Source of the DNA: Selaginella tamariscina
Taxonomy: Eukaryota; Streptophyta; Lycopodiopsida; Selaginellales; Selaginellaceae
DNA length: 64,000 nt
Assembly: GCA_003024785.1 (NCBI GenBank)
Contig: PUQB01000003.1
Location: forward strand, 310,001-374,000
Direction of reading: 5' to 3'
Below, piece after piece: positions 46,694 to 58,664 of this stretch. The notes beneath the pieces are model-generated. The model worked only from the letters and a program-made list of their open reading frames with translations, made no database searches and was not told the origin of the DNA. Position 1 is the first letter of the stretch. The number at the start of each line of letters is the position of its first letter. The translations under genes and the position numbers were made by a program.

Positions 46694-48648
46694 ATGGTTC
46701 TGCTGCAGCAACGTTTAAGGCGCTATGAAAACGTGCGGGATGCAGTGTGCACCTTGGTTTCGTCGCTGAAAGCATGCAGCAGGTCCCGGAACCTGGAAGC
46801 CGGTAGAAAGGTCCATCACACTGCCATTCAGAGCGGGCTCCACAAGAACGTATATGTAGCAACAACTCTGGTGAACATGTATTCCAAATGCAGGAGCATG
46901 AGCGACGCCCGAACAGTGTTTGACAGTACATTTGAGAGAAACACCGTTTCATGGAATGCGTTGCTTCTGGGATATGTGGAGAATGGGGAGAGCCAGATGG
47001 CCTTGGATCTGTTCCAAGTGATGAAACTCCAAAGCCAACCGAATGTTAGGACATACTGTATCGTGGTGATGGCCTGTTCTAGCCTGGCAACCAATGAAGC
47101 TGGCACTGTTATCAACGGGAAGGTCGTCAAACTCAAGAGTTTGGGAAGGGGCATGCAGTTGCATTCCGAAGCCACAGAGAAACATGGGGTTGATACGTTT
47201 ACAGCCACTGCTTTAGTGGACATGTACGTCAAGTGTGGAAGCCTCGCTGACGCTCATCGTGTGTTTGAAGAGCTCCCTTGTAGAGAGCTACCAACTTGGA
47301 ACGCGATGATGCTTGGTTATGCGACCCAAGGGGAAGGTGAGAAGGCTCTACAGCTTTTCAATCGATTGAAAGCTGAAGGCCATGCACCAGATGCACGTAG
47401 TTGTCTTGCGGCTCTCATGGCCTGTGCCAGCCTCGCGGAGAAGGAGGAAGGCCTTGTGAAGCTCGCATGCCTAGAAACTGGGATGTCTATACACTCGCAA
47501 GCTACTCAGATGGGCCTTGATGACATGCTTCTTGCAAACACGTTGATTGATATGTATGCCAAATGTGGAAGCGTGCTTGATGCCCGTGTGGCCTTCGATA
47601 AGATGCCGCATAGAGACGTAGTTGCATGGACAGCCATGATAATGGGATACGCAGACAATGGTGAGAGTGAGCAGGCTTTGACTCTATACACTCTCATTGA
47701 TACACAGGAGCTCATGCCAAATGCTCGGCTTTTTGTTGCGGCACTCTCAGCTTGCGGTGGCATGGTGGCGTTAGAGGCTGGTAAGGCCCTTCATGCTCGC
47801 ATTTGCCAGTCCGGGCTGGAGTCAAGCGAATTCCTTGCGAACTCCCTCGTGGACTTGTATGGGAAGTGTGGTAGCATGGTGGAGGCCCAGCATGTATTCT
47901 ACTCACTTGACACGAAAGACATTGCAACTTGGAACGCACTTTTTATCAGGGTATAGCCGACAAGGGACTGGGTTGGTGTGTTTGAGTTGTTCTGGAAGAT
48001 GCGGGAGGTGGGACTCCCAGCGGACAGTGTCACGTCTCTTTCAGTCCTTACAGCGTGTAGCCACGCCGGCCTCGTGGGCAAAGGAAAGGACTATTTCCAG
48101 TCGATCCGCTCAAGAAACGCACAGCACTACCACTGCATGGTAGATATGCTTGCTCGTGCAAATCATTTGGAGGAAGCAGTGAGTTTGGTGAAGAACATGC
48201 CGTTCAAGTCCACAGCGGTGGCCTGGAGATCAGTCCTGGGTGCTTGCAGAAAGTGGAGAAATGTGCACGTAGCTCGCTTGGCATTTGAATCCTTGGTGGC
48301 TATGGACAAGGATCTGTCTCTGTCTTACGTGCTCATGGGGAACATCTATGCTAGCTAGTGCAGGAATGTGGGATGACATAGAAAGGGTGATATCCACGAG
48401 GAGTCGCGCAAGAGACACGACTGAAATGGAAAAGAGCCAGTGCATTGAGGATTCTGGGGTCGTGCACACGTTCACTTCCTTTTGTGCATTGATCAACTCG
48501 TTGCCTGGAAGTATAATCCGGTTCATCAAGAATATGGGCATGTGCAACGATTGCCACAGGGAACTGCAGTTTTTGCCAAGGCGGAACGGAGGGTTCATGT
48601 TTCAAGGATGGTAGTGTTCTTGTGGTGGGTTTTGGTAACGACCTCTGA
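46694..48648 (+). CDS. PPR-DYW-type protein with degenerate end
   Basis: Intronless PLS-class PPR, predicted organelle RNA editing factor. Repeats include TLVNMYSKCRSMSDARTV, NTVSWNALLLGYVENGE, ALVDMYVKCGSLADAH, LIDMYAKCGSVLDAR and SLVDLYGKCGSMVEAQHV. Frame breaks at 47940 (T run), about 47970 and 48355 interrupt it. The E region is HYHCMVDMLARANHLEEA and KSTAVAWRSVLGACRKW. The DYW remnant has SIIRFIKNMGMCNDCH (zinc-ligand CNDCH), then FKDGS, but ends VLVVGFGNDL instead of CSCGDYW. The HxE region of the deaminase seems missing. Either it is deaminase-dead or errors disrupt it. It has an inverted decayed copy at 34210-35890. Confidence 0.88.
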
Positions 48649-48649
48649 G

Positions 48650-50003
48650 TGCAACTCGTTAACAACTAGTCGGATATATACATTTTCGCTGGTATTCAAT
48701 GAGGAGAAAGGAATTGAAGACCATCTCTTCTGACGGTTTGCAGTTCACAAAGTCTTGAACACCAAGTCTTATTAGCAGCCATTGTTTTGGTGCTAATGGG
48801 AATAGAATACCATGTCTGAGGGTGCAGTTTAGACGACCCATCAAAACCTTCATAACTATCTCGGCTAACATCCGTACATGATCCAGACATTATTTTGTGA
48901 GTATAGTGCATTGGACAAGTGAAAAAGCTACTTAACATTTTCTAATGAATAGTATGAATATAATACTAAAAAAATTATTATATTAATGTTCTGAATAATT
49001 ATATATTATTTACAAGGAACTAACATAATGCATAGCTGCACTGTGTTGCCATACCCTTAGTATACATTCACCTGCAGTCATGGGTTAAACTCTTTAGTAT
49101 ATCGATGCCTTCTTGAGCTAACTTAGAGAATTAAACCTACATTCTTGAGTAAAACAATGACAGGTTGATGTACTGCAAGCTCCTCAGGTAGATTATCCCA
49201 TTTCAGAATATTCTCTTAATCTTTCGTGCAACGTAAGCATAATAGAAAGAATATTCTAGCATAACATAATATAATATAATATTATATTATATATATATAT
49301 ATAACACTTTAAAGGATATACCCATTAATTTTAATGTTTTTTAAATTCATTATTGAAATGTATTATATAATTATACGTATCGACAACTTAATAAAAGCAG
49401 CGTAGAATAAAATATTTATTTTTAAAAATGTCTTAAGAAATATATTTTATTCGTGAAATATCTTGTTTATCCACAATATCGAGCTGCTGTTGTCCACTCC
49501 GAGAGGACGATGCATTATCTATAATTTCCTTTAAATTATGTAATCAAATTTTAAAGTAGCTAATTTATAAAGTAATAAAACTGGATTATAATTGAATACT
49601 CCTATAATAGTATAGCTTTCAGATCAGCTTCTATGCCACTATAAGTAATTAAAATATTTTAACACACTCAATATAATTAAAACGGTACATATTCTTTACT
49701 GCTATTAAAGCATCCTGTTAAAAGTAACATGTAAATTACAATATTACAAAAATAAGTTACATATATCTATTGATTAAACAAACAAATAATTCAGAAAATT
49801 AAATGAATAAATATATATTTAATTTCCAAGTGTTATTCATTTAGTTTTAAGTTTAAAAAATATATTTAACCTGCATGGCACGGATTGATAGTCCAACCAA
49901 TGAAAGTGGGTATGCTACTATCTTATATCCAATTTCTTCAACCTCTACAGGTGAAAGAAACAGGTGTTTTTCCACCTATTAGCCTAAGTAACTTACTTTA
50001 ATA

Positions 50004-50057
<54 letters not shown>

Positions 50058-50184
50058 AAAGATCTTTTTAAAAATATGTTAATATATTGATTTAATAAAA
50101 TTTCAAAATATTTGATCTTAATATTCCTTGGCACGCAAAAGAGATTCTCCAAGAGATACTGCATCTGTTCTTTGCTATTATAAC
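48650..50184. other. PPR 3' flank grading into AT-rich desert
   Basis: The first 200 bp are shared with the pseudogene copy (34300-34560, inverted). After about 48900 the sequence is AT-rich with a (TA)n(TG)n tract at about 50003-50053. No gene is seen. Confidence 0.65.
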
Positions 50185-50575
50185 TACGGGTCGTTTTGCA
50201 CCACCCTTAACTTAACTTAGCATGCATAAGTTAAGTAAGGGTTAAGGGTGCATTTGATTCACACCAAGGGTTATTTTGCACCACCCTTAATTTAATTTAG
50301 CATGCATAAGTTAGAATTAAGGGTGCTTTTGATTTGCAATTAGCATGCATAAGTTAAGCAAGGGTTAAGGGTGCATTTGATTCACATCAAGGATTATTTC
50401 GCACCACCCTAATTTAACTTAGCATGCATAAATTAAAATTAAAGGTGCATTTAATCTTTGCTTAACATGCATAAATTAAGTAAGAGTTAAGGGTGCATTT
50501 GATTCACACAAGGGTTATTTTGCACCATCCTTAACTTAACTTAGCATGCATAAGTTAGAATTAAGGGCTTAATAT
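50185..50575. repeat. Tandem hairpin-forming repeat array
   Basis: Four main units start TTTTGCACCACCCTTAA (about 50190, 50275, 50396, 50518), with extra half-units. Each has TTAGCATGCATAAGTTA at the centre and AAGGGTGCATTTGATTC at the far side, so every unit can fold on the GCATGC palindrome (GCACC...GGTGC). The GGGTGCATTTGATTC ends resemble plant MITE termini. It may be nested or tandem MITE copies. G/A differences between units are common. Confidence 0.8.
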
Positions 50576-51675
50576 AATATACTTTATATTTACATTTAAA
50601 TTAAGATTATTAACTTAATTATTTTTAATGAACTTAACATATTTACATTTAATTTAACATTATTATGTCAAGTTATAATAAATAATTTTAAATAATTTCA
50701 ATTTGTAATAAATCGTTTTAAAATATATGTATAGTATCCATGATTTAAATAATATGTACATCCTTAATTTTTATTAACATTTAAAGTTATTATAAAAAAT
50801 ATAAAATATGATATATACTTGTATATAATATTGTATATGAGTACATTTATAGATAATTAAATTTTATATATTTTAGATATGTTTAAACAAGTAAAAACTA
50901 TATATAAATGCAATATATAAAGGGTAAAAATTGATTTTATAACCAATAATTTAAAAATATATTACTAAAATAACAATAAATAGAATATAAAATTACCGCT
51001 CATAAATTAAAGGAAAACCCTGCGTTTTGCACAAGTTTGGCACTTAATGTAAACCAACTTTAGCTAATAAATTTCTTATATATTATCAGCTACAAATCTG
51101 CTCTTAATATGTTAAATATATATTAAATCAGTATCTATGTTAAGCTCTTTGTTTATATTTGAGATCACCACCTAACCACAGGGTTTAGGGTTATTAACAT
51201 GCTTTAAAAACAACTTGCCCGCGTGTAATATAACACTTAACACATTTGCATGGGATTCAGCAAAGACAACTGTTTTAAGTAATGGAGGATGGTTTAGGCT
51301 TAACACGAGTGCGTTAATCCCTGACGTACAAGCAGATGCTAGTCCAAAAAGATGCTAATGAGATACAAGTGGGCTTTGCTCCTTCACAATAAACACATGT
51401 ATATACATGCACGTGTGTGTGTGTGAGAGAGAGTGAAGTAAAATAGAAATTTAATGTAAATAAGTTTAAAAAGTATGTTATATATTATATATATATTTTT
51501 ATGTATATGTTTGATTTCTTATATCAGTTTAATTTTGTGCAAAATTGAATGATATTAAATTTAAAATTTAACTTGAATTAACAAATTAAGTTCCTAAAGA
51601 AATATTATTCAAATTGTTCTGAAGCTGTGTATTCAAATGGTTAATACTTAATAAATATTCTATACGTATTTAAAT

Positions 51676-51940
51676 TGATTAAAATTATTTACTTAATTAT
51701 AATGAAATTATTAATTAATTATTTTATATAGTAAAATATTTGTCTCAAGATTTAATAAAGATTGTTCATTATAAAACTTTCAAACTCTTTAATGTTGATT
51801 TATTAAAAATATTCATTAAAGATTATGTTATGAAATGGAAAATGGTTAACAACATTATTCAAACAAGAAAAACCTTAAAATTTAAAAAAAGATTTTTATT
51901 TAAAAATTTTAAGGTACCTTGACATAACCATATACATTTT
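51676..51940 (+). repeat. AT-rich direct repeat, copy 1
   Basis: Shares long blocks with 52129-52390 (TTATTTACTTAATTATAATG, TCTTTAATGTTGATTTATTA, GATTATGTTATGAAATG). It retains a short frame (VDLLKIFIKDYVMKWK) resembling LLRILIEDCVTKW at about 59210. Confidence 0.8.
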
Positions 51941-52128
51941 TTAATTATTTTACTTTAGTTTATTTTTTTTTTTAACCATATTTTGTAATTTACTTTTTGT
52001 TTATTTAAAGGTGAATTCTTTTAAGCACTATGGCTTTATTTTGACTTAAATTCTTTTTTACTTTAATTGTTATATTCGTTTAAATATTTTTCTTAAAACC
52101 AAATTTTAGTCATGACTTGAAAAAGTTA

Positions 52129-52390
52129 AAAAATTATTTACTTAATTATAATGGAATTGTTAATTAATTATTTGTATAGTAAAATATTTGTTTCAATATT
52201 TAATAAAGGTTGTTCATTATAATAACTTTCAACTCTTTAATGTTGATTTATTAAAAATATTTGTAGAGATTATGTTATGAAATGAATATTGAATTCAAAC
52301 GAGAAAAAATTAAATTTTTTTTAAAAAAAAGATTGTTACTTCAAAAGTCTTAAAGTACCTTAACATAATTTTTTTAAAACTTTTTTATTC
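52129..52390 (+). repeat. AT-rich direct repeat, copy 2
   Basis: Second copy, about 453 bp downstream of the first, with small indels. It ends near GTTACTTCAAAAGTC, which also matches GTTACTTCAAGGGTA at about 59324. Confidence 0.8.
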
Positions 52391-55183
52391 TAATTTATTT
52401 TTCTTTTTTTAACCATATTTTTTAATTTTCCTTTTTTTGTTTTCTTTTGTACTTTAATTATTTTAAGTATATTCATTTAAATATTGTTTTAAAACCAAAT
52501 TTTAATTATGATTTAAAAAACTTTTATTATGTTCATTAATAACGACCTTAATTATATTTTTCAAACTTGATCACATGGAAACGTTAAGATTTAATCATTA
52601 TTCAAAAAACTTAAGTAGCACTTTGCTACTTATGACCCTTAAAGTAAGAATTTAAAAAAAATAAATTTAATTATTACTTAAATAATGTTTTAATTATCTT
52701 TAATGTCCATTTTGTAAATAGTCTATAACAAAATTCTTAATAAACTAATATAAAAGATTTTAAAATTATTATAATGGACACCTTTGTTGAATCTTAAGGT
52801 AAATATCTCCACTATATAAATCATTAATTACTAATTCTATAATAATTAAATTCATTATTTAATACCTTCTTATTACAACATGCACACCACACATATGTTA
52901 GTGCAAAAAACAAATTAAAGTAAAGAGCCCATAAATATATGTATGTATGCATTAAAAAACATTTATAAGTATAAATTTCATAAGAGAGAAATATGTTTTC
53001 TTAAAACATCACACCGTGTAATGAATATGTGTTTTTTGGTGTGTGTACGCACATATACAAATGTATATAAATAAAAAATGCATGTTTGTATGTATATATA
53101 TATATATTATATATACACACCACATAATGCATTTCAAAAAAATCATTATGCATGCATCTAATGCATATACATGTATATAATATCCTAGACATATATCATG
53201 TTATATAAGTTATATACACATGATATATTAATAATTACACACTAGATTATACCTTGCAATGTTTATTTTAAATTTTTAACTTAAATTTCCACTCTTTTTT
53301 TTCATGCCTTCTTTTATTTTATCAAAATATGTTGTTTTTTTTTTTTTTTTTCCCCCTTTCAAAAAGCAATTAAGATGTCAAGACATTCAAATTATCATTT
53401 AATTTTTAAAAATAATTAAAAAAAATTTACATTTTTACTTTAAATTTTTTGTCTTTATATAAATATAGAAAATCAATAATAACATATATAATATTTAAAA
53501 TGAAGGTTTTTATGATTGACATCTTGTGTAATAATTATTTTCATTATCATTTTTCATATTTATCTAATTCTTAAAAACAAATGAATATATATTGAACAAG
53601 AGTTATAACTTACATTTCTTTTTTAGTTATGTGACTTTAACTTTTATTTTTTATTATATATATATATTTAAAATGAATACTTTTAAAAACCATGAAAGAA
53701 TATAACTCTCCTAAGTATATTATGCCATGTTTAAAAATTATTATTTAATATAATTTAATATAAAAGAAGCCCTTAAAAATTTTATTTCATGAAATTAAAA
53801 AAACTTCATTGTATAACTCTTAAATATTACATTATATAGGTTTTATGAATTATATAACCTTATAACTATATATTCATAATTTAAGACTTTATATGATTTT
53901 GGTATCTTATTAATTATTTTTTTAATATTGCTTAAATAAAATATGTATTTTAATTTATTTTTTATATATATGGATAGATACAATTAATGTAAATTGTTAG
54001 AAGATGCTCGATATTGATTTAAAAATTATTGGTATTTATAAGATTATTAATATTTTATTAATAAATTTGAGATTATGAAAGGTGTCAAAGTAATGAATAT
54101 ATTTATATAGAAAGAGAAAGAGACATGAAAATTTGATTAAAATAAAAGATTTTATTCTTTGTTAATATAAAAGAAATATATAAATTTTAAAATAAGAATT
54201 CAAACTTAATTTAATAAAACCTTTTGATGTTAAAAAGGTAAAAAAAATAAGTTATAAAAACTTATATGTTGAAAGGTGATGAATTATTATGAATAAATTA
54301 AAAAAGCATATTAAGTATTAACGTAGATAATATTTTAATTTAACAAAAGAAATATCTTGTTTACAGTTAATTTTAATTTTAACCTTACTAAACATAAATA
54401 TTTATAAAAATCCATAGTGATTACCATAGATTTTTTTTTTATTCTTGTCAATCTTTTCAATAATGAAAATGTTAATTATATATAATTAATTCACATATAA
54501 TAAAAAAATAAAAGTATTCCCAATATTTAAAAAAGATATTTTAGAAATGTAATATGATTATTTTATATTAATTATTTTTCTTAGGAATTTAACATCATCA
54601 TAACATTAATGTATAAATATTAATGTATAACATAATATTTTTCTTAATTATTGACTTCACTTTTTCCAAATTCACCAATTTTATAATTTGAATAATAAAA
54701 AGGAAAGTATAATTTTATTTCATTCGAATGTTTGATTATTATTTAATTATTAACTTAATTTTTCTTGTCACAAGGTTTTGGGATTATGTTGTTTAAAAAA
54801 AACTAAGTATTACACATCATTATTTATACACGTAAGATACATATTTAAAGGTACATAATATTTTAGTCTTAACATTATATTCTTAAACGATGTTCGTATG
54901 TTCTTCTTATAACAAAACTATATACTCAAAATATGTAACTATGTAGAAAGTATATATAAGCATGTAATTAAACACAAACAACAGTAATGCCAAGGTGAAT
55001 AAGTTTATGAATAAATACACATATATGATCACACATCTCTACCTGTTGCTCCTGGTTATCAAATCCGAGAGAGACAAGGTCTCTTCCTAGAGAGGCTAAA
55101 ACATGAACCTCATCTCTTTGAAATAGGTTCGACCTAAGGACCTCTCTGTCTCCAAATACATATTACGCAACACACCGTTATTA

Positions 55184-55235
<52 letters not shown>

Positions 55236-55396
55236 ATATATAAGCGACTGTTTATTGCAGAATAAATATAATATACTAAATTATATGAGTCTTCATTCAT
55301 AATACATGTCTGTATATGCTGTTTAGGAAATAACTGTATCACTTTGAGAATGTAATTAAAAAATGTAAAGAACATAAATTTATTAAATATTTAAAG

Positions 55397-55469
55397 TGAC
55401 TCCACTAGGGATCGAACCCAAAATCTCTGGTTCCGTAGACCAGCGCCTTATCCATTGGGCCATGGAATC
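55397..55469 (-). tRNA. tRNA-Arg (anticodon ACG)
   Basis: 73 nt on the minus strand folding as a cloverleaf. Acceptor GATTCCA / TGGAGTC with discriminator A. D-arm GCC/GGC with CAATGGATAA. Anticodon stem CTGGT/ACCAG with loop CTACGGA (ACG). T-arm TTGGG/CCTAG around TTCGATC. A-box and B-box (GGTTCGATCCC) are present and there is no intron. Three stem positions (3-70, 49-65, 51-63) are G.U wobbles. In each, the U could derive from C on the sense strand. No run of four T's follows directly, so termination is unclear. Confidence 0.92.
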
Positions 55470-58090
55470 ACCTTTAACAAAATTAAACTTGTTTAATTAA
55501 GAATAAAGTTAAATATGTCGGTAATATCAAGTTTAGCTACTGGTGTGGTGTTGGTGGACATATGTTACATGATTATCAAAAGCATATACATGTACTAATT
55601 AAACATTAAGACATATGATATGAATACATATAAATAAACTTGATAAGTAGGATTTTCTATATAAGACTATTTTCTAGTGGTTTTATATGTTATCCTTATT
55701 TATATATTTTTTTAATATGAATTATATGTGCTTTTTGTGTTACGTGTGAATATACTCTGTGTGTGTATCTTTTTTATGTATATGTGGTATGCTTTGTCTA
55801 TTAAGCTTTTATTACTATGGGTCTATACGCTTCTTATACACACACGCGTGTGTATATATCTATATGCATATATGTGCTCTCCACGAAATTCACTTAAAAT
55901 TACGGATGCTTTTTTACAAGAGGTGCATCCGTAAACGCACCCACAAGGGTATATCCTTGTGTACCATGTTATAAAGTACAAAATAATAATAATAATAATA
56001 ATAATATTTATTTATTTTTTGTTAATATTTAAATTTATTTATTAAAAGTATTATATAAAGTTTTTAGATATATTATATATTATTTTCTAAAATTAATCAT
56101 TTTAGAAACTTAAATAAAAATGCATTTTATTAATTTTTGTTTAAAATGATCAAATTTTAAATGCTTATTATTAAATTTAAAAATTATTTGTGTTTTGATT
56201 TATTATATTTTAATATTTGAATATACTGAAGTTCTATTCTTAAATGTGTTAAAGTTTAAGAAGTGTAGTTCTTTGTAAATATAAATATTTTAAGGATAAA
56301 AATTCTTAAAACTTTAAGTTATATAGATGTAAATCAAACAATTTAAGGTATATATTAATTTTTCTGGTAAATTAAACCTAGTTATGATTTATAATATAAA
56401 ATCAATATTTTGTGTAACCATATTATTAATTTGATATTTGTTATATCACCTTTATATGTGTTATTTATTATTAAATTTGATTTTCTTGGAAACATTTTCA
56501 TAATATGAAACATTTTAATTTAATTTTTTACTTGATTAATTCTATTTTACATTCTACATTTAATTTATATAACATTATCCACAAGAATTTACTTTAAACA
56601 TATATTGAACATATAATTACATAACTAAATATGTAAATATATATATATATAAATGATTTAATATAATTAAATTAATAATTATGTATTATGCCAAATGAGT
56701 GTGTTATTGAAATCATCTAATTTAGACAAAACCATTTATTTTTCATAATCTTCCTTTATCTCTCTTTTTTTATTCATCAGAAACATTTTAAATTTATTAT
56801 GGAATTTTTTTAAAAAATAAAATAAAATAAATGTTTAAAATTAAATTCATAATATAAAGTTAAATAAGCTTTCATTAATGTATATTATTCCCTATAACAT
56901 GATATAAATATATTATTTAATAAATATATAACACTAGTCCATATATAATGGAATTTAATATATATATATATATATATATTCAAAAGGAAGTATATTTCTG
57001 ATTTGTAAATATGGATTTTAATTATTAAGTATTTTATTATATACTAACAAATAAACAATAAAAGTGATAAGGTTCAATTTATTACTTTTTAATTCAGCTA
57101 TTTCAAAATATTTTTATCAATTACATTAATTAATAATTAAATAGTCACAAGAAGTTGTCTTTTTTAGAAAAATATATACTTTCATATTCAAATTTGTATA
57201 TATTGCATTATTATTTAAAACAGTAAGAACTTTTTGTAAGAAAATTAAATTTATAAATAAAAAAAATGATTAAAGAACAATTAAGTAAAATTGAATTATA
57301 AACGAAAAAAACTTAAAGATTTTTTTAGAGGATAATTATAAATAATTAATGTATATAACATATTAGTGTTATAAGTAACTTTTAAAAATTTATTTTAAGA
57401 TTTCTTAACTCAATCTTTTTATATTAATCATAAAAAAAAATTTGATATTTCTTTATCTTTACTTCTTTTATGTTAATTTTTATTTTACAACTCAATTTTT
57501 AAAAAATATTAGCTCTAATTATATTTCTTTAATCTTCTATTTACTCTTTTTTTCAACTTTATTTATTTATTTAACTATTAAATCTAATTTTACATTTCAC
57601 ATTCATTTTGATTTATTTAACTCTTTTAAACTTAATTTTGTTGTTCAACCATTTAATTTTATTTTCTTTATTAAATATACTTCTTTACCATAAACACTTT
57701 TTTTTCCATATAATTTATAAATTTAAATTTTGGCTTATCTACTTTCTTTACAATCATTATTTGACTTTATAATAATCAATTTCAAAATTTGAATATATTA
57801 ATATATTTTCAATTCTCGATATATTTCTGAAAATACTCATGTATTGTGTGTATTGATCAATTTACTTTTTTACTTTAGAAGAATTCATAAGAAAATTTAT
57901 AATTTCTTAAATAAGTTATACTTTACTAAATAAAATATGAATCTTAAGTTTGAAGTGAAAAATTTTCAATTTTAATAAATTATAGTTAGAATTAAAATAT
58001 TGTTTTAGCTAATTTATTTGAAAGACAGGTCCCATATGAATCATGTATATTCCTTGTTGCTGAGATAAATAGTCTTGTGATAAACTCGAC
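55470..58090. other. AT-rich desert
   Basis: About 2.6 kb of AT-rich sequence with an (AAT)n microsatellite at about 55982-56006. The only frames are low-complexity Phe/Leu/Ile strings (57442-57693). No gene is seen. Confidence 0.75.
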
Positions 58091-58099
58091 CGAATTGAA

Positions 58100-58620
58100 A
58101 TTAAATGAGATGAAGCCCTGCCAGATAAGCCGTTCTTAGATTTGTGAGCACGTCCGTGTTGAGTAAGGCCTCTAGATCAGAAAGGGGTGAAGTTGTTGTT
58201 TGTAAATGAGATGATCCATTTCAATAATGCATACTCTATGGTTGAGAATCTGTTCTCTAACATATTTGTCATGAGTAGCATGCTGAGCGGTTGAACCGGA
58301 GCATTCCACTGAAGAAGTTGGCATGAATGTCAAGCTTGCTAACTGGAGGTACATATGGGAGGAGCTCGGAGTAGAGGTTGTTGAATGAGAGATTAAGTTT
58401 GATCATGCTCACAGTTCTGGTCGTGTTCCAGAACAACGGCCATCTTGGTAATGAACTAGTGAGCTTGTTGTTTGACAAGTCCATCTCTATTATTCCCTGC
58501 ACTGTTCCAACGGCCATCTTGGTAATGAATTGGTGAGCTTGTTGTTTGACAGGTCCATCTCTACTAGATTTAAATTTTGAACACAAACTGCCAATTCTTT
58601 GGCACCCTATAAAAGAAAAA
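58100..58620 (-). pseudogene. LRR-protein fragment
   Basis: Minus-strand frame with leucine-rich repeats: IEMDLSNNKLTSSLPRW, KLNLSFNNLYSELLPYV and SKLDIHANFFSGML, in the plant-specific LxxLxLSxNxLxGxLP spacing. A 40-bp segment is duplicated (about 58446-58486 and 58517-58560). No kinase or membrane part is seen, and it stops at both ends. It is probably a remnant of a receptor-like gene. Confidence 0.7.
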
Positions 58621-58664
58621 TATTTTATAAATGCATATTTATATAGACCTACTCGTGAACAATC

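Larger units (their letters stand above)
50576..55396. other. AT-rich desert with internal direct repeat
   Basis: About 4.8 kb of AT-rich sequence. No intact gene is seen. It contains the direct repeat pair at 51676-51940 and 52129-52390, many poly-T runs, and an (AT)n tract at 55188-55242. Confidence 0.75.

Noticed and set aside
57442..57693. 83-residue ORF in the AT desert
   Set aside because: Low-complexity Phe/Leu/Ile/Asn string from AT-rich DNA, with no family features and no neighbours.
35900..58040. AT-rich tracts as organellar DNA insertions
   Set aside because: No organelle genes, rRNA or ribosomal-protein frames are visible. The tRNA there is of nuclear type, and the repeats relate to nuclear DNA at 59200.
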